A stretch of 64,000 bases of DNA from Sialis fuliginosa (taxonomy: Eukaryota; Arthropoda; Insecta; Megaloptera; Sialidae): NCBI GenBank assembly GCA_961205875.1, contig OY540813.1:29607001-29671000 (forward strand), written 5' to 3'. Shown in pieces: positions 33,553 to 44,115 of this stretch. A program made the translations under genes and the position numbers. Position 1 is the stretch's first letter; each line of letters starts with the position of its first letter. The notes below the pieces were generated by a model that saw nothing but the letters and a program-made list of their open reading frames with translations, was not told the origin of the DNA and made no database searches.

Positions 33553-34946
33553 TCTGCAATACACTATTACTTAAAATAACCTCACATCAATGTTATATTA
33601 TGGTAAAATTGTTATAACTTGTAATTTCGATATTTATTAAACATATTATGTAATAAACATGTTAAAATCTTTTTAAAGTTGTGATACGAAGGAATAAAAT
33701 CAGTCATTAGATCTTTCTAAAATAAATAATGTATTGGCCTGTGTAATTAATCGCTTTACAACAATTACAACATTAGCTACATCGGACAATTCGTGCAAAA
33801 CAAGAACTAAACTCTAAACTTACAAGGTTCATTCATAAATCTACGATTAGGTTATCTTAGAACATGGCAACTAGATCTAAAGTTGTGACGTACATACACG
33901 CGCTTGCGGTTTACGTTTATAAGCACACTGACGTCGCAAAGTTAAGGATAGGATTAGAAGGTGAACAGATAGATGACAGCCCAAAGCCTCAGGGTTGTTC
34001 CGCTTCCCGGACTGATGACAAATTTATATACTGCCTCAAGATGTATATCAAAAATTGAATTTATGTTTAGGTAATTATTATTGGTTGTGTGAAATTTGAT
34101 AGTAATGCGATTATTTGTTGAAGGTTTACTGTTTATCAGGGTCGTAGTAGTAGAAAATATAGAAACTAATATTATTTATTGACATTTAAATTATATGCTC
34201 AATATATCTACTACCAGATTTTTTAAATGCATAAATAATAGATACTATTCTATATCCTTTCAAGGCTTTGATTGGTTGTTCATCATATCCTATCTCGTAA
34301 ACCTCTTCTGTCTCGATCGCAAGGCACATACCTATCCTCTAGAGATCAGTTCGAGCCGGGCCGGCCCGATCCGATCCGAATTTATCTCAGTCCGAGTTTC
34401 GAATCGGATCGGACCGGACTTAATATTTGTTTGTAATGTTCGAATCGGGCCGAAAAAAAAAGTTTCGGATCGGATCGGGCTACTTTTTTTAAGGTCCGAT
34501 CTGATCTTTATCCTCCCACTAATCTACGCCTGGTGAAAGAATATAACATTCATAAGATATAAAAATATGTTTAATATTAACGCCAGGAAAAAAGTTAATT
34601 TTATTGTTGGAAAATTTTAACTATTAAATTTAATTGTCTTCTGATTGTTAATTACCTATGTATAAACGACACAACCTTGGCTTTTCTTTTAAATCAAATA
34701 TTTATCAAATAATAAAATAATGGATAATGACAATTTCACTACGTTCATGACCATATTAATTTCATATTTAATAAGTCTCGGCATGATAAATGATAATTTC
34801 TTCATTAAATTCTCATTTCTATCATCAGATAAGTAATTAAAATTAATTTAAACCTTTAAAGATTATTCACACTCAAAATTGATGAAGCGCAGATTTGCAA
34901 TGAATACACATTTTATAACCTAGCAATACAATGAGTTTTGACATAT
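33553..34946. other. No recognised gene; GC-rich degenerate repeat at 34340-34510
   Basis: The 34340-34510 stretch is built of GATCCGA/TCGGATC/GGCCCGA words, ending near TCTACGCCTGGTG. It looks like the end of an unrecognised transposon with iterated subterminal sites. The 113-codon frame across it reflects the repeat (SDRIG-type residues), not a gene. The 64-codon frame at 33864-34058 is not recognised. Confidence 0.4.
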
Positions 34947-35153
34947 TACGTTGGTGTGTGTGTGTGACATGGCGTGACGATCGGCTTAATAACCAATCAG
35001 AATTAGATTATTTTTAAATTAAATAAAATGGTTATAAATGACATTTTTGAATTTCTGAAATGTCATAACCATCATAATATACTTTATTTAAAAACAATCT
35101 AATCCTGATTGGTTATTAAGCTGATCGTCACGCCCATTTCACACCAACGTTGT
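34947..35153. mobile_element. MITE, 207 bp, with 13-bp flanking direct repeats
   Basis: The inverted arms of about 80 bases share ACGTTGGTGTG, GGCGTGACGATC, GCTTAATAACCAATCAG and ATTAGATT.TTTTTAAAT. Exact 13-bp direct repeats AGTTTTGACATAT lie immediately outside (34934-34946 and 35154-35166). That is longer than for hAT, PIF or mariner and nearer the 9-11 bp of Mutator-like elements. No coding capacity. Confidence 0.7.
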
Positions 35154-35456
35154 AGTTTTGACATATCACTGTCAAGACTATAAGTAAAAGTTATTTTTTT
35201 ATGAAAAAACAATGTATTTGTGTTTTTTTGTCTTTTTGGTATAAGTGTGGCAAGAACTTTATATTCATACCCATGATATATTTAGGGTATAACTTGTATA
35301 AGTGGCCCATTATTTATGGCTTATAGCTAAAATCTACACAGTTTTAGGATTATCAGTGTATACAAAAATTAACATTTTTGCTAACTGTATACAAAAATAT
35401 CATGCAGTTAGCAATATATCATTATAACAGAACATGTCATATATGTACTCGTAATT

Positions 35457-35511
35457 AAACCCTAATTTAGAAAATTACTAACAAATAGGCTGTTTGCAAT
35501 AGACCATTCTG
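35457..35511 (+). repeat. Dispersed 55-bp direct repeat, unit 1
   Basis: AAACC.CAATTTAGAAAATTA, ACAAATAGGC and GACCATTCTG occur here and again at 36434-36488 in the same orientation. They bracket the 573-bp foldback element but do not touch it. The origin is unclear. A local segmental duplication is possible. Confidence 0.55.
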
Positions 35512-35610
35512 TGGGTAGGGTAGATTGAGGCGAATCAATCACAAAAGTTTCGAGGCCGTCAACAATATATTCAATGTAAGTTAGCGGTGCAAGCGAAAAG
35601 GTTAATTACG

Positions 35611-36183
35611 CAGCTACACAAAAAAAGTGCGGAGCAATAAAGCGACCTATTTAGCATTGTAGTATTGGTCGAACATAGTCGAAATCTAAATTTTTGGAAT
35701 TTTTTGTTTACCAGTTTTTTTTATTTGAGCTTGAATTTTGGGTTTAGTCAACTTGGAAAAATTCAACCTAAGCCCGATTAAGCTCAAATAAAAAAACTAA
35801 CCAGAATGCTATTGATCTTGAATTTTGGGTTTAGGTTGAATTTTTCCAAAAAAGCGTGCGATACCAAAATAGCGACCTGTAGTTAATTTTTTTTATTTTA
35901 ACATAAATTTAGGTTGAATTTTTCCAAGTTTTGGTTAAACCCAAAATTCAAGCTCAAATTAAAAAAATAGTATGCAGAAAATTTAAAAAATTTGGATTTC
36001 GACTACAATGCTCTGTAGGTCGCTTTTTTCGTATCGTACATTTTTTTTTGGAAAAATTTAACCTCAAATAAAATAAACTGGTAAGTAGAAAATTCCAAAA
36101 CTTGTGTTTTCGACTATGCTCGACTGATACTACAATGCTATATAGGTCGCTTTTTTGGCTCCGCACTTTTTTTTGTGTAGCTG
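35611..36183. mobile_element. Foldback element with repeated internal hairpins, 573 bp
   Basis: The ends CAGCTACACAAAAAAAGTGC are inverted repeats. Pairing extends about 150 bp through AAAGCGACCTAT.TAGCATTG and GCATAGTCGAAA. Inside, the word TTGAATTTTGGGTTTAGGTT and its reverse complement alternate several times with TTGAATTTTTCCAA, so the interior is a chain of smaller palindromes. It is noncoding. The 70-codon minus frame crosses these repeats. Confidence 0.7.
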
Positions 36184-36433
36184 TGTTTATCAGTGCACGA
36201 AAGAATTCTACAACTCATATAAATACATCATATTTTTTTATTTTTTTAGTTGATTATTTCGTTATGGAATGAAAAATGTTATGCGTGCATATTTTTTTAT
36301 TTCATGAAACCTAAGCTATAGGTTTATAAATTAAGAATTAATAGTAAAACTTGTCTTAATACTTTATGTCATTGAAGAAGAATTAATCCTATTCGCCCTG
36401 GTCTACCTTACAGATAGGGCCATACATTTTGTT

Positions 36434-36488
36434 AAACCGCAATTTAGAAAATTAACAACAAATAGGCAGTTAGCAACCGACCATTCTG
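36434..36488 (+). repeat. Dispersed 55-bp direct repeat, unit 2
   Basis: Partner of the copy at 35457-35511, about 980 bp downstream. It differs at several positions. Confidence 0.55.
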
Positions 36489-36597
36489 CAATATGGAACG
36501 TAACGTATTTATTATATATTATGTATATTGTATATAGTTAAACCACACTATGTAGTTGAAATCATATAGAAAATCATCATAGTTAAAAATCAATTAA

Positions 36598-37469
36598 TCT
36601 TTAATATATGTATGTATATAAAGCTCAACGTCTCTCTGTCTGTCCGTGTGCTTATAACTCGACAACCACTTATCCGATTTACGTGTTTTTTTTTAATTCA
36701 TAGATACATATCTCTAGCCAGTTTATAGGATATATTTTGTTACGTTAGGTATCATAGAGAATAAGTAGTAACAATAATACTAAATCAATTCGGAACATTT
36801 TTTACCGCAAGCACACTCTTTTGCAATGCGCTGCCTAAACCGTTAAATATTGAACAAAATAATGTAGTAAAGTATTATTTGGAATCAAATGATCTAAAAT
36901 AAAGTTCGCGATACTATATATCTTACTTTTATATTTAAACCACAGTAACTGCTTTAATGTTACAAAGAAAATTTTAAATGTTTGGGTTCTGTTTACGTGG
37001 ACTTATGACCAGCAAAGCATTAATTGTTATCGAAATAAATGATTTCGTCGTCATAAGTACTTAATGTAAATAAAATCTGCCCTTTACAGCATCCAGTTTG
37101 GTCTTATAGTTTAAAAATAGCTTGGAATAAAAATTACATACATATGTTATCGTTAACATATTAGCTATAATTAATAACGCGCGAACTAAAAAGCCGTCTC
37201 GAGGCGGTATAGCAGGAAACAGCGATTCGGCTGCGCACGGCCGGAATTCAGACTAATTCGGTCGTCTTTATGATGGTCAATTGTTTATTTTGTTTTCAAT
37301 AATTAACTTTTAAATTTAAACAGAACAAAAATTATTTGTACGTTTTATAAGTTAGGTGTTGATTAGTTATTATTACAATAATAATTAATCGTGTTTGTAC
37401 TACTATATTTATCAAAAATCCTAAACAATAATTCATAGTCCAAGCGAGCGATGCCGCGGGCACAGATAG
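36598..37469 (+). mobile_element. Non-autonomous Helitron, 0.87 kb
   Basis: It starts TCTTTAATATATGTATGTAT after an A, then AAAGCTCAACGTCTCTCTGT. It ends GCCGCGGGCACAGATAG before a T (the C of CTAG is changed to A). It is the same family as 28141-32222 and 60314-61082 and serves as an uninterrupted reference for the nested copy. No coding region. Confidence 0.65.
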
Positions 37470-37921
37470 TATATGTAGTATGATATTAAATTTACGTGAA
37501 GTGATACATTAAAAATAAGAGTATGTCGATTTAATAATAGAAATAGTATAATTGATATTAGAATACAAAATAGAATACAGTTCACATATAGCAACAAATA
37601 CAAACATAATGCTCATACAAATGTAAATATCTTTTTATTTGAAGTTGATATAATGTTTCCTCAGACCCTCATGGCTGCATGAATGAATTCCGCATTCAAA
37701 TATACTTGATTGAATATAATGAAAGACGAAAATGTAATGAAAAAAAGGGCAATGATTAATTTTCAGAAGAAGAAAAGAATACTTAAAAGTTTTACAAAAC
37801 AAATAAATTGAAGTTTACATAATATGTTTACTTTAAAAATATAGACAGCAAATTCTTAACAACACTGGCGTATTTTTTATAAAACAAAATTTTTGATTAT
37901 AATTTAAACTTTATAGATAAA

Positions 37922-38637
37922 GGCTATGTTCCTATATACACTGTGAGCACTGGCCAGTGGTGACAGTTACTGGATTTTGCGTTCCTTTATGGCTTCCAGT
38001 GCTCTGTTACAGTATCCTAGCAATATCAATGACGTCATTGATCGCCGCCATTTTTTCTACTGCCAGTACTGTAGCTTTATTGCATCTGTGCTCACAGTAC
38101 TCTAAAATTTGAATGCAACTGACAGAAGCAGATGCATTTAAGGCTTTAAGGTTAAATTTGGATGTATTTTTTATTATCAGGCTATTTGAAGATGAATTAA
38201 TAACATTTATGGTATATATAATCAAAAGTAAGTATAAATAAGAATAAATAATTTAGAATTTAGCCTTAATTGAAATGCACTAATATAATTAAGCAAATTG
38301 ACGCAACAATATAAATTTTTTTGAATTACTATTTTTTTTATTATTGAAAATAATATTTGAATTATTTATTTATTATTGTACTTTATATGATCAGAGGATA
38401 TTAAAAGTGATGTCCTGCATAGAAATACTATGAATCTGGCCACTTCATCGTTATAAATATATCTGGTCTTTATTTTGACATTAGTTTCAAAATGGCGGTC
38501 TACAGTAACTGCAAAGTATTCCGTTATAGAAAATTCACCATCGTTTCCAGTACAAAATCTAAAACGGAATGATCAATCCAGTAAAGTGGAGTGACGTCAG
38601 AAGTCACAGTGCTCGCAGTGTATATCGGAACATAGCC
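37922..38637. mobile_element. Terminal-inverted-repeat element, 716 bp
   Basis: The ends are GGCTATGTTCC.ATATACACTG and then GAGCACTG, matching on both sides with two differences. The flanks TAGATAAA and AAAATAAA agree at six of eight bases, weakly suggesting an 8-bp target duplication. The interior has CCATTTT and CAAAATGGCGG blocks and TGACGTCA words near each end. The 72-codon minus frame at 38007-38225 is not recognised. There is no transposase. Confidence 0.65.
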
Positions 38638-39188
38638 AAAATAAACAACAAAACCAAATCCGGAATATAACTTAATTACTTCTTATTTGTTGTAAGTAAA
38701 TCAAAAGAGGTTTGTATTTTGATTCCACCATATTACTTTATGAAGATACCTCACTACATATTTATAGACAATGCAATCGGCAATCAATATGACTTGAAGT
38801 GAATTATTATCACAAATAATGTTTTTGTATAAATAATAATTTAAACAAGAAAAACAATAACCGTTTAACAAAAACGAACTTGAAACGTCAAATATTAAAA
38901 TGTAAAATATCAAACAACTCGACATTTACCACAAGAAAGTAACTTGACATAACTCGATAGTTTGAACGTTTTATGTGTAATTAATTATTGACATGAAAAT
39001 TATTATTTATCAATTGTTTTTTTGTGCAAAGAATGTGATATGTGTGTAGTTATTAGCAAAATATTATTTTCACATAGAAATATCGATTTATATTCGAAAT
39101 GTAGTAAAAAATTATACGTAACCTATCAAGCTTGATTTGTATTTCAGATTTTAATTTGTGATTATGAAGACCATAAAATCAAGTCTTG
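38638..39188. other. No recognisable feature
   Basis: AT-rich spacer. The minus frame at 38701-38925 has a leucine/isoleucine-rich composition typical of AT noise. Confidence 0.4.
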
Positions 39189-39382
39189 AGGCTTCCGCGG
39201 TGATCTTGATATGGATCTTGGCTTCTGGGTGTAAGCCGTGCCGGTTTGGTCGTGTTATCGGCCAACGTTTCGTCACACATTCCAGTGGACATCTTCAGGA
39301 CTCTTCTAGAAGAGCCCTGAAGATGTCACGACGATAACACGACCAAACCGACGCAGCTTACACCCAGAAGCCAAGATCCACC
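39189..39382. repeat. Head-to-head inverted pair of family K units
   Basis: 39189-39301 runs from GAGGCTTCCGCGGTGATCTT to GACATCTTCAGG. Its partner 39312-39382 runs inverted from AGAGCCCTGAAGATGTC to CCAGAAGCCAAGATCCACC. Shared words are GGTCGTGTTATCG, GTGTAAGCCGTG and GGATCTTGGCTTCTGGG. The right unit has lost part of the central hairpin. A more decayed copy of the whole arrangement is at 27171-27505. Confidence 0.7.
39261..39301 (-). ncRNA. Hammerhead-like ribozyme motif, family 2 (K)
   Basis: On the minus strand: GUC, CUGAAGA (39298-39292), one extra U, stem GUC-CAC closed by GUG-U-GAC around a short loop, GAAA (39271-39268), then the self-complementary ACGU, U at the cleavage position (39264) and GGC. 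Stem I is GUC/GGC here (one G-U). In the partner arm, the 5' strand is GCC and would pair perfectly. The layout equals that of the motifs at 48149 and 26681, although the sequences are unrelated. The extra base before stem II leaves activity uncertain. Confidence 0.5.
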
Positions 39383-39673
39383 TTAAAATCAATTTTCATT
39401 CTACTGTTATTTTCACTTTGTATATAGTGATTACAATACCGGGGTTCCAGCCATTTTTTTTCGGTATTTCGATACCGGTATTGATGTAAAAATTACTAAT
39501 ATTTATAATTGGTATTACATTTTACATTAAAAGATCTTATTATTATCGAAAATATTTTGTGATGTTATTTTTGTATCCAATTATAATATTTTCCTTAGTG
39601 AACATTTTGTTTTAATAAAAAAGCTAAGTTTATATCACTGGCAATGATTTAAGCTGCTGTCTTACAAATAATT

Positions 39674-39787
39674 CTTCTTCCTGTTCTTCTTCTATATATT
39701 TCTTGTGAAGTGAAATCTTCGTATGTTCATGTATGTGTATGTATTTGTGTGTAGGAAGAATGTGTTAATGGGTCGATCATAGCAGGA
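39674..39787 (-). mobile_element. LINE 3' end, heavily 5'-truncated
   Basis: On the minus strand it reads CCTGCTATGATCGACCC, then a CACAAATACATACACATACA-like UTR and a GAAGAAGAACAGGAAGAAGA tail. It corresponds to the 3' UTR and tail of the LINE at 21389-21897 (CGCTATGATCGGCCC, GAAGAAGAAGAAGAA). Flanks TACAAATAATT and TACAAAAAATT (39663-39673, 39788-39798) form an 11-bp target duplication with one mismatch. It is older than the 21.4-kb copy. Confidence 0.65.
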
Positions 39788-39798
39788 TACAAAAAATT

Positions 39799-41246
39799 AA
39801 TAATTTTAATTTACATTTTTTTGATCACATAGACTCCCCTATTCCTTCGGATATAACGTGGAAGTAAATGATTTTTCCATAACTTCCATAAAACAGTTTT
39901 GAAATTATTGAAATATGGATATTTATGTAAAATTTCATCAAATGTAAATTATATTTTTCCTTTTTAAATCAGTAAAGGTAACTCAAATAGTCTATGGTTT
40001 CTGAAATCTCATAATATTTTTGTTTGTAATTTTTTAATGTTATAAATATTATTTTAGAATGAAGGTATAATCTTAATTTAAAACTCTCTTAATTTCTATT
40101 GGAACATTCACAGATAATGTGAAGAGATTATCGTAAAAAACAGGCAATACCTATATATACACAAAATACTTTAGAAATACTAGGAATAAAAAATTTTGGC
40201 CGTGTGTTATTATTCTTGTGGGAATAAATAGTCATATACCTATTCTCTCAAAAAAACCGTCATAATGTTATTATTTTTATTCGTTCATTTTTGTATATTA
40301 TATTTATATTTCCTTTTATTTCATCTGGATAAATATTTTTATTAATTTGAAAAAAAAGTTTAAAAATCCCGATATTAAAACAGGCCATTCGGGTTTTGAA
40401 TATAAAAATATCTTTTATAACTGGTATTAAGATTTTGATTTGGTATTGTATTAACTTTTTGTATGTACATATATCATTTGTCTCACGATTTCGTTCGTCG
40501 TTTTAAATATTTACCTATGTTTTTAGTAAGAAAAGTTTATGAAAGCAAACATGAATATAAAAATGTGGTTTATGTTCGGATGCCAAGAATTACAATTACT
40601 AAGGAATTCTAAGAATATGTTCGTGCAGTTTTTACTACGTGTACAAAGACTGTTTGTTCAATTTTAACAGATGCAATGCTCAAAATGCGCCATTTACAAA
40701 TTATTCTCAAAATTTTTTGATTATTCAACATTTTTATTAAGTAGGTACTAACGTTTTTTATATTACCAAAAATATGCAAAAGTATTAATCATTATTTTGA
40801 CAATAGATTCATTTTCAGCAACCCGCTAGTAAGATATTATAGAAAAATGGTTAAAAGTTTTCTTAAAATTCTAGGCTATTCTTAATATTGTTTTACCTTA
40901 ATGTTAATGGATAAATGGTTATACGTTCATTAATGGATAGGTACCCTTGATATTGTATGTATGATATTTACGTTATAAAACTTTTGCGCGGTGTATTTAA
41001 TGTTATTATTGTCAAATCATTTTAAAATCAATGAAAATATGTAAATAGAAAGCAAATGTTATTTACATCAGTGTAAAATTTTAGATATTACAAACAGTTG
41101 TATTTTTATTATGGCAAATGTAGGGTTGATATTTTGTTATTATTGCTCAATATCAAAAATACGTTTCATCCGTTCAATTTAGAAGGTAAATAATATTATA
41201 TTTTTTACAAAAAAGATAAACTTAATTGAATTTATTTTCTGTTCTC
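39799..41246. other. No recognisable gene
   Basis: AT-rich DNA without recognisable frames. Upstream, at 39435-39480, CGGTATTTCGATACCGGTAT is a small palindrome of the sort found near hAT ends. ACTGGTATTAAGATTTTGAT at 40420 might be its decayed partner, but I could not establish an element. Confidence 0.35.
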
Positions 41247-41392
41247 GTTACTGAAGGGTTAAAATCAAGTTCCTAGAGAATTTTTTGTTGCATTTTAGGA
41301 TACCTATCTAAAGACACTCCACTCAATTGGGTAAGTGAATTATTTTTTTTGAGTACAATTTTCAGTCTATGGAAAAGGGGTCCAAAAAAATT
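41247..41392 (+). repeat. Repeat A fragment
   Basis: Only the middle part of the family is present: GTTACTGAAGGGTTAAAATC, GCATTTTAGGATACCTATCT and TCAGTCTATGGAAAAGGGGT. Both ends are missing. Confidence 0.65.
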
Positions 41393-41750
41393 ATACCATT
41401 TTTAACCTTCAGTATAAAAATAAAAGGAGCACTGATACTAAAAAGACATGTTCAAACAATGTAGGTAGGTATATATTGTACATACTTAACCAATAAATAT
41501 TCAATTTTTGACTTCTCTCGAATAATACAAAGTTTTGATCGTAGAAGAGCATACAAATTGTGTATAAATTTTACATTATTTCATTTCTGCTTATTTGCAA
41601 GTAAAATTCTCCGATCTTTGTTAACCTGAATACATTTTTCAAAAAGTTTTAGTCATGTGGGCATTGTATATTTCAACATTCAAATTCATTCGATTTAGTT
41701 AAATTTTCATAGAAACGGAATTTCGCAGTTCTTCTTTGGAAACATCAATT

Positions 41751-42138
41751 TTCAGGGTTCCGTAGAAAACTAAGAACCCTTATAGTTTCGCTCCGTCCAT
41801 CCTTATGTCTATATAAATTTTATGCCGATTAAGATGAAATTTGGTATACGGACGTATGTAGATTGATAACCCTAAAACAGAAATGAGATTTTTGGAAATA
41901 ATATTTTTTTGAACCCCCTTCTCATTCATAAAATGCAAAAAAAATGTCAAATGATTTTTTGATTTTAACCCTTCAATCACGATATATTTGCTATTCAAAG
42001 TCGTTATTAGAGCACCCCACTTCCCTCTAATTTCTAAACTATCGATGCAAGAAATCTGAAAAAATTCCAGAATGTAGCTTTTAATTAGTACTTTCAATTA
42101 AAATTATAACGACATAATTATAAACGCACTTGACCGAT
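41751..42138 (-). repeat. Interspersed repeat A, copy with internal deletion
   Basis: On the minus strand it begins near CGGTCAAGTGCGT and ends at TTTCTACGGAACCCTGAA, passing GGTCTCATTT-free A landmarks such as AAAGCTACATTCTGGAATTT and CCAAATTTCATCTTAATCGG. The 105-codon minus frame at 41780-42097 lies wholly in this repeat and is not a gene. Confidence 0.65.
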
Positions 42139-43999
42139 TTGTATGTGATAATTACGTTAATTAAAGCTACATTACTCGAAAATAATCTCTTGCATATATT
42201 TATATAATATATTTTATTAATTGTCTTATTCATTCAGCAATTTGTATAGTATTAGTATCTTAATAATGCCTTTTTAGTCCTTTTCGACCCATAGTATATA
42301 TTATATGAAATTATATAGAAATAAATATATTTTTTTGGATGAAACTTATTAAAAGAAAATAAGGTATGTAAAAATGTTAATATTTTTTATTATTATTTTC
42401 CAATTTTCCTCTTGTACAGTTAATGTAACTCGTTTGATTAGTGCTTAAAATTCAATTAAGTTGTAAAGGGTCTCTTTAACTATCCAAGCATGTAATCCAA
42501 GTAAGTGTAATTATCTTATTTTTCGTTTTTAACACAAACAAAATTTGACGATGTATAATATTATTTGAAAATACTCAATTAAAATTAATTTGATACATAT
42601 TTCAAACTACCCAATACCAGAATGACCTGGTTACTTAATTGTCATAAAAAAACTGATTAAAAAGGTGATTCCTTATAAGTGTGTCAAACACATACGGTCG
42701 GGAAATCACGTAACAACCGAGTATGTTTTTTTCTTACCTATCTTAAAATATGTTAATTGAATTTTTTCACTTTTTATTTTCATGAAGATAATTATAAAAA
42801 AAAATTAACAATATAAATATTGTGATAATTATTATAAAATTATCATTGACAATTATAACTTGGAACCTTGGAAAATATCAAGTTTTCCCTAAAATAGACC
42901 TGCTTTAATTAAATATCGTACAGCCTAAACTAATTTTAGGATGTACGATTTTCTAATACTGAATGTTACGTCAAAATCGGTTGAGTAGTTTTCTTGTCAA
43001 ATCAGAATAATATATATGTATTTTGAATGTAGATATAGGTATGACCATTATTCATTTTTCTTTTTAGTTGTTTTGAGTTTATGTAATATGTAATATTAAA
43101 ATAATTATATTTATCAACAACTACATACTATCTACACTACAGCTATTATATAAAATAGATACACAGTAAAAAATTATCTAAAGTACTTCTTGAATATTTA
43201 AAATCATATTCGTCAATACCTTCTTTTGTAAACAACATTTCTTTCGTATCTCAATAAAGATAAAACAAACTTGTGAGTTTACTGAAACTATTCGTCAACA
43301 AAAATAATTTACATCCAAAAACTGGAAAATAAACAATATTAAACAAATCAGTTTTTTATATACGGAATGTGTATTTGAAAGTTTTTTATTTAATGCATTT
43401 TTTTTATTTGTTTTCTTACACACATAATGGTTTAGTTCAACAAACAAAATATTTTAAGATAAACACAGATGAATATAGTACATATGTACATATTTATTTA
43501 ATATACAATATACATACCTTCAGGCAGTTAACTGCGAATTTATATAAACTTTTTATAGGTGTTCTCTAGATATTTTCAGCTAAATATTTATAATACTGAA
43601 ATATTATAAAAAAAAGATTGCCTGTATACTGTACATATATTGCCTATTTAAATTCATTTAAAACGAAGCACTTTATTTGGACTATGTTACGTACTAATAT
43701 AGCAAACCATGAAAATATATATGTACTATTAATATAAAATATAATTTATTAATACCATTAAAATTTTTGCTAATAAAATGTTGTTATATCATAATTATTA
43801 TATTTATGTTTGATTTTTTAAACAAAAATAACGTATATTATTTATACATTTTTTAGTACAAAGCAGTAATAAAATTTAAAAATTTCGGAAATTCCGGTCG
43901 GTATATACTAGTTCCGACCGGAACCGGAACCGGAATAAAATCGTGAATTCCGGTACACCTCTAAATATATTCTTAAATGTATCTAAAATCGTTTAATTT
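42139..43999. other. No recognisable gene
   Basis: Very AT-rich. At 43890-43965, GACCGGAACCGGAACCGGAA followed by GAATTCCGGTACACCTC resembles one end of a hAT-type element. No partner was found. Confidence 0.4.
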
Positions 44000-44115
44000 G
44001 GTACTTTTAGGTTAGGATATCTCAATAACCTGAGCTAGTTGAGAAATTTGGAGATCGGATTCGATTTCAGCACGTCAAAATTAAACCTTCGGGATCGTGT
44101 ATTCAAGTCCCAGCC
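44000..44115 (+). other. Possible tRNA-like / SINE relic
   Basis: TGAGCTAGTTGAG (44031) is similar to a pol III A box. GGATTCGATTTC (44055) and GTATTCAAGTCC (44093) each resemble a B box. No acceptor stem could be drawn and no second copy was found, so this is only a suggestion. Confidence 0.2.

Noticed and set aside
34195-34536. 113-codon frame with repeated SDRIG-like residues
   Set aside because: The residues come from iterated GATCCGA/TCGGATC words in a GC-rich degenerate repeat.
39435-40460. hAT-like element between two CGGTATT/ACTGGTATT words
   Set aside because: Termini do not match beyond a few bases and there is no 8-bp duplication.
41780-42097. 105-codon minus-strand frame
   Set aside because: It lies wholly within a copy of dispersed noncoding repeat A. 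Equivalent frames in other copies are not conserved as protein.
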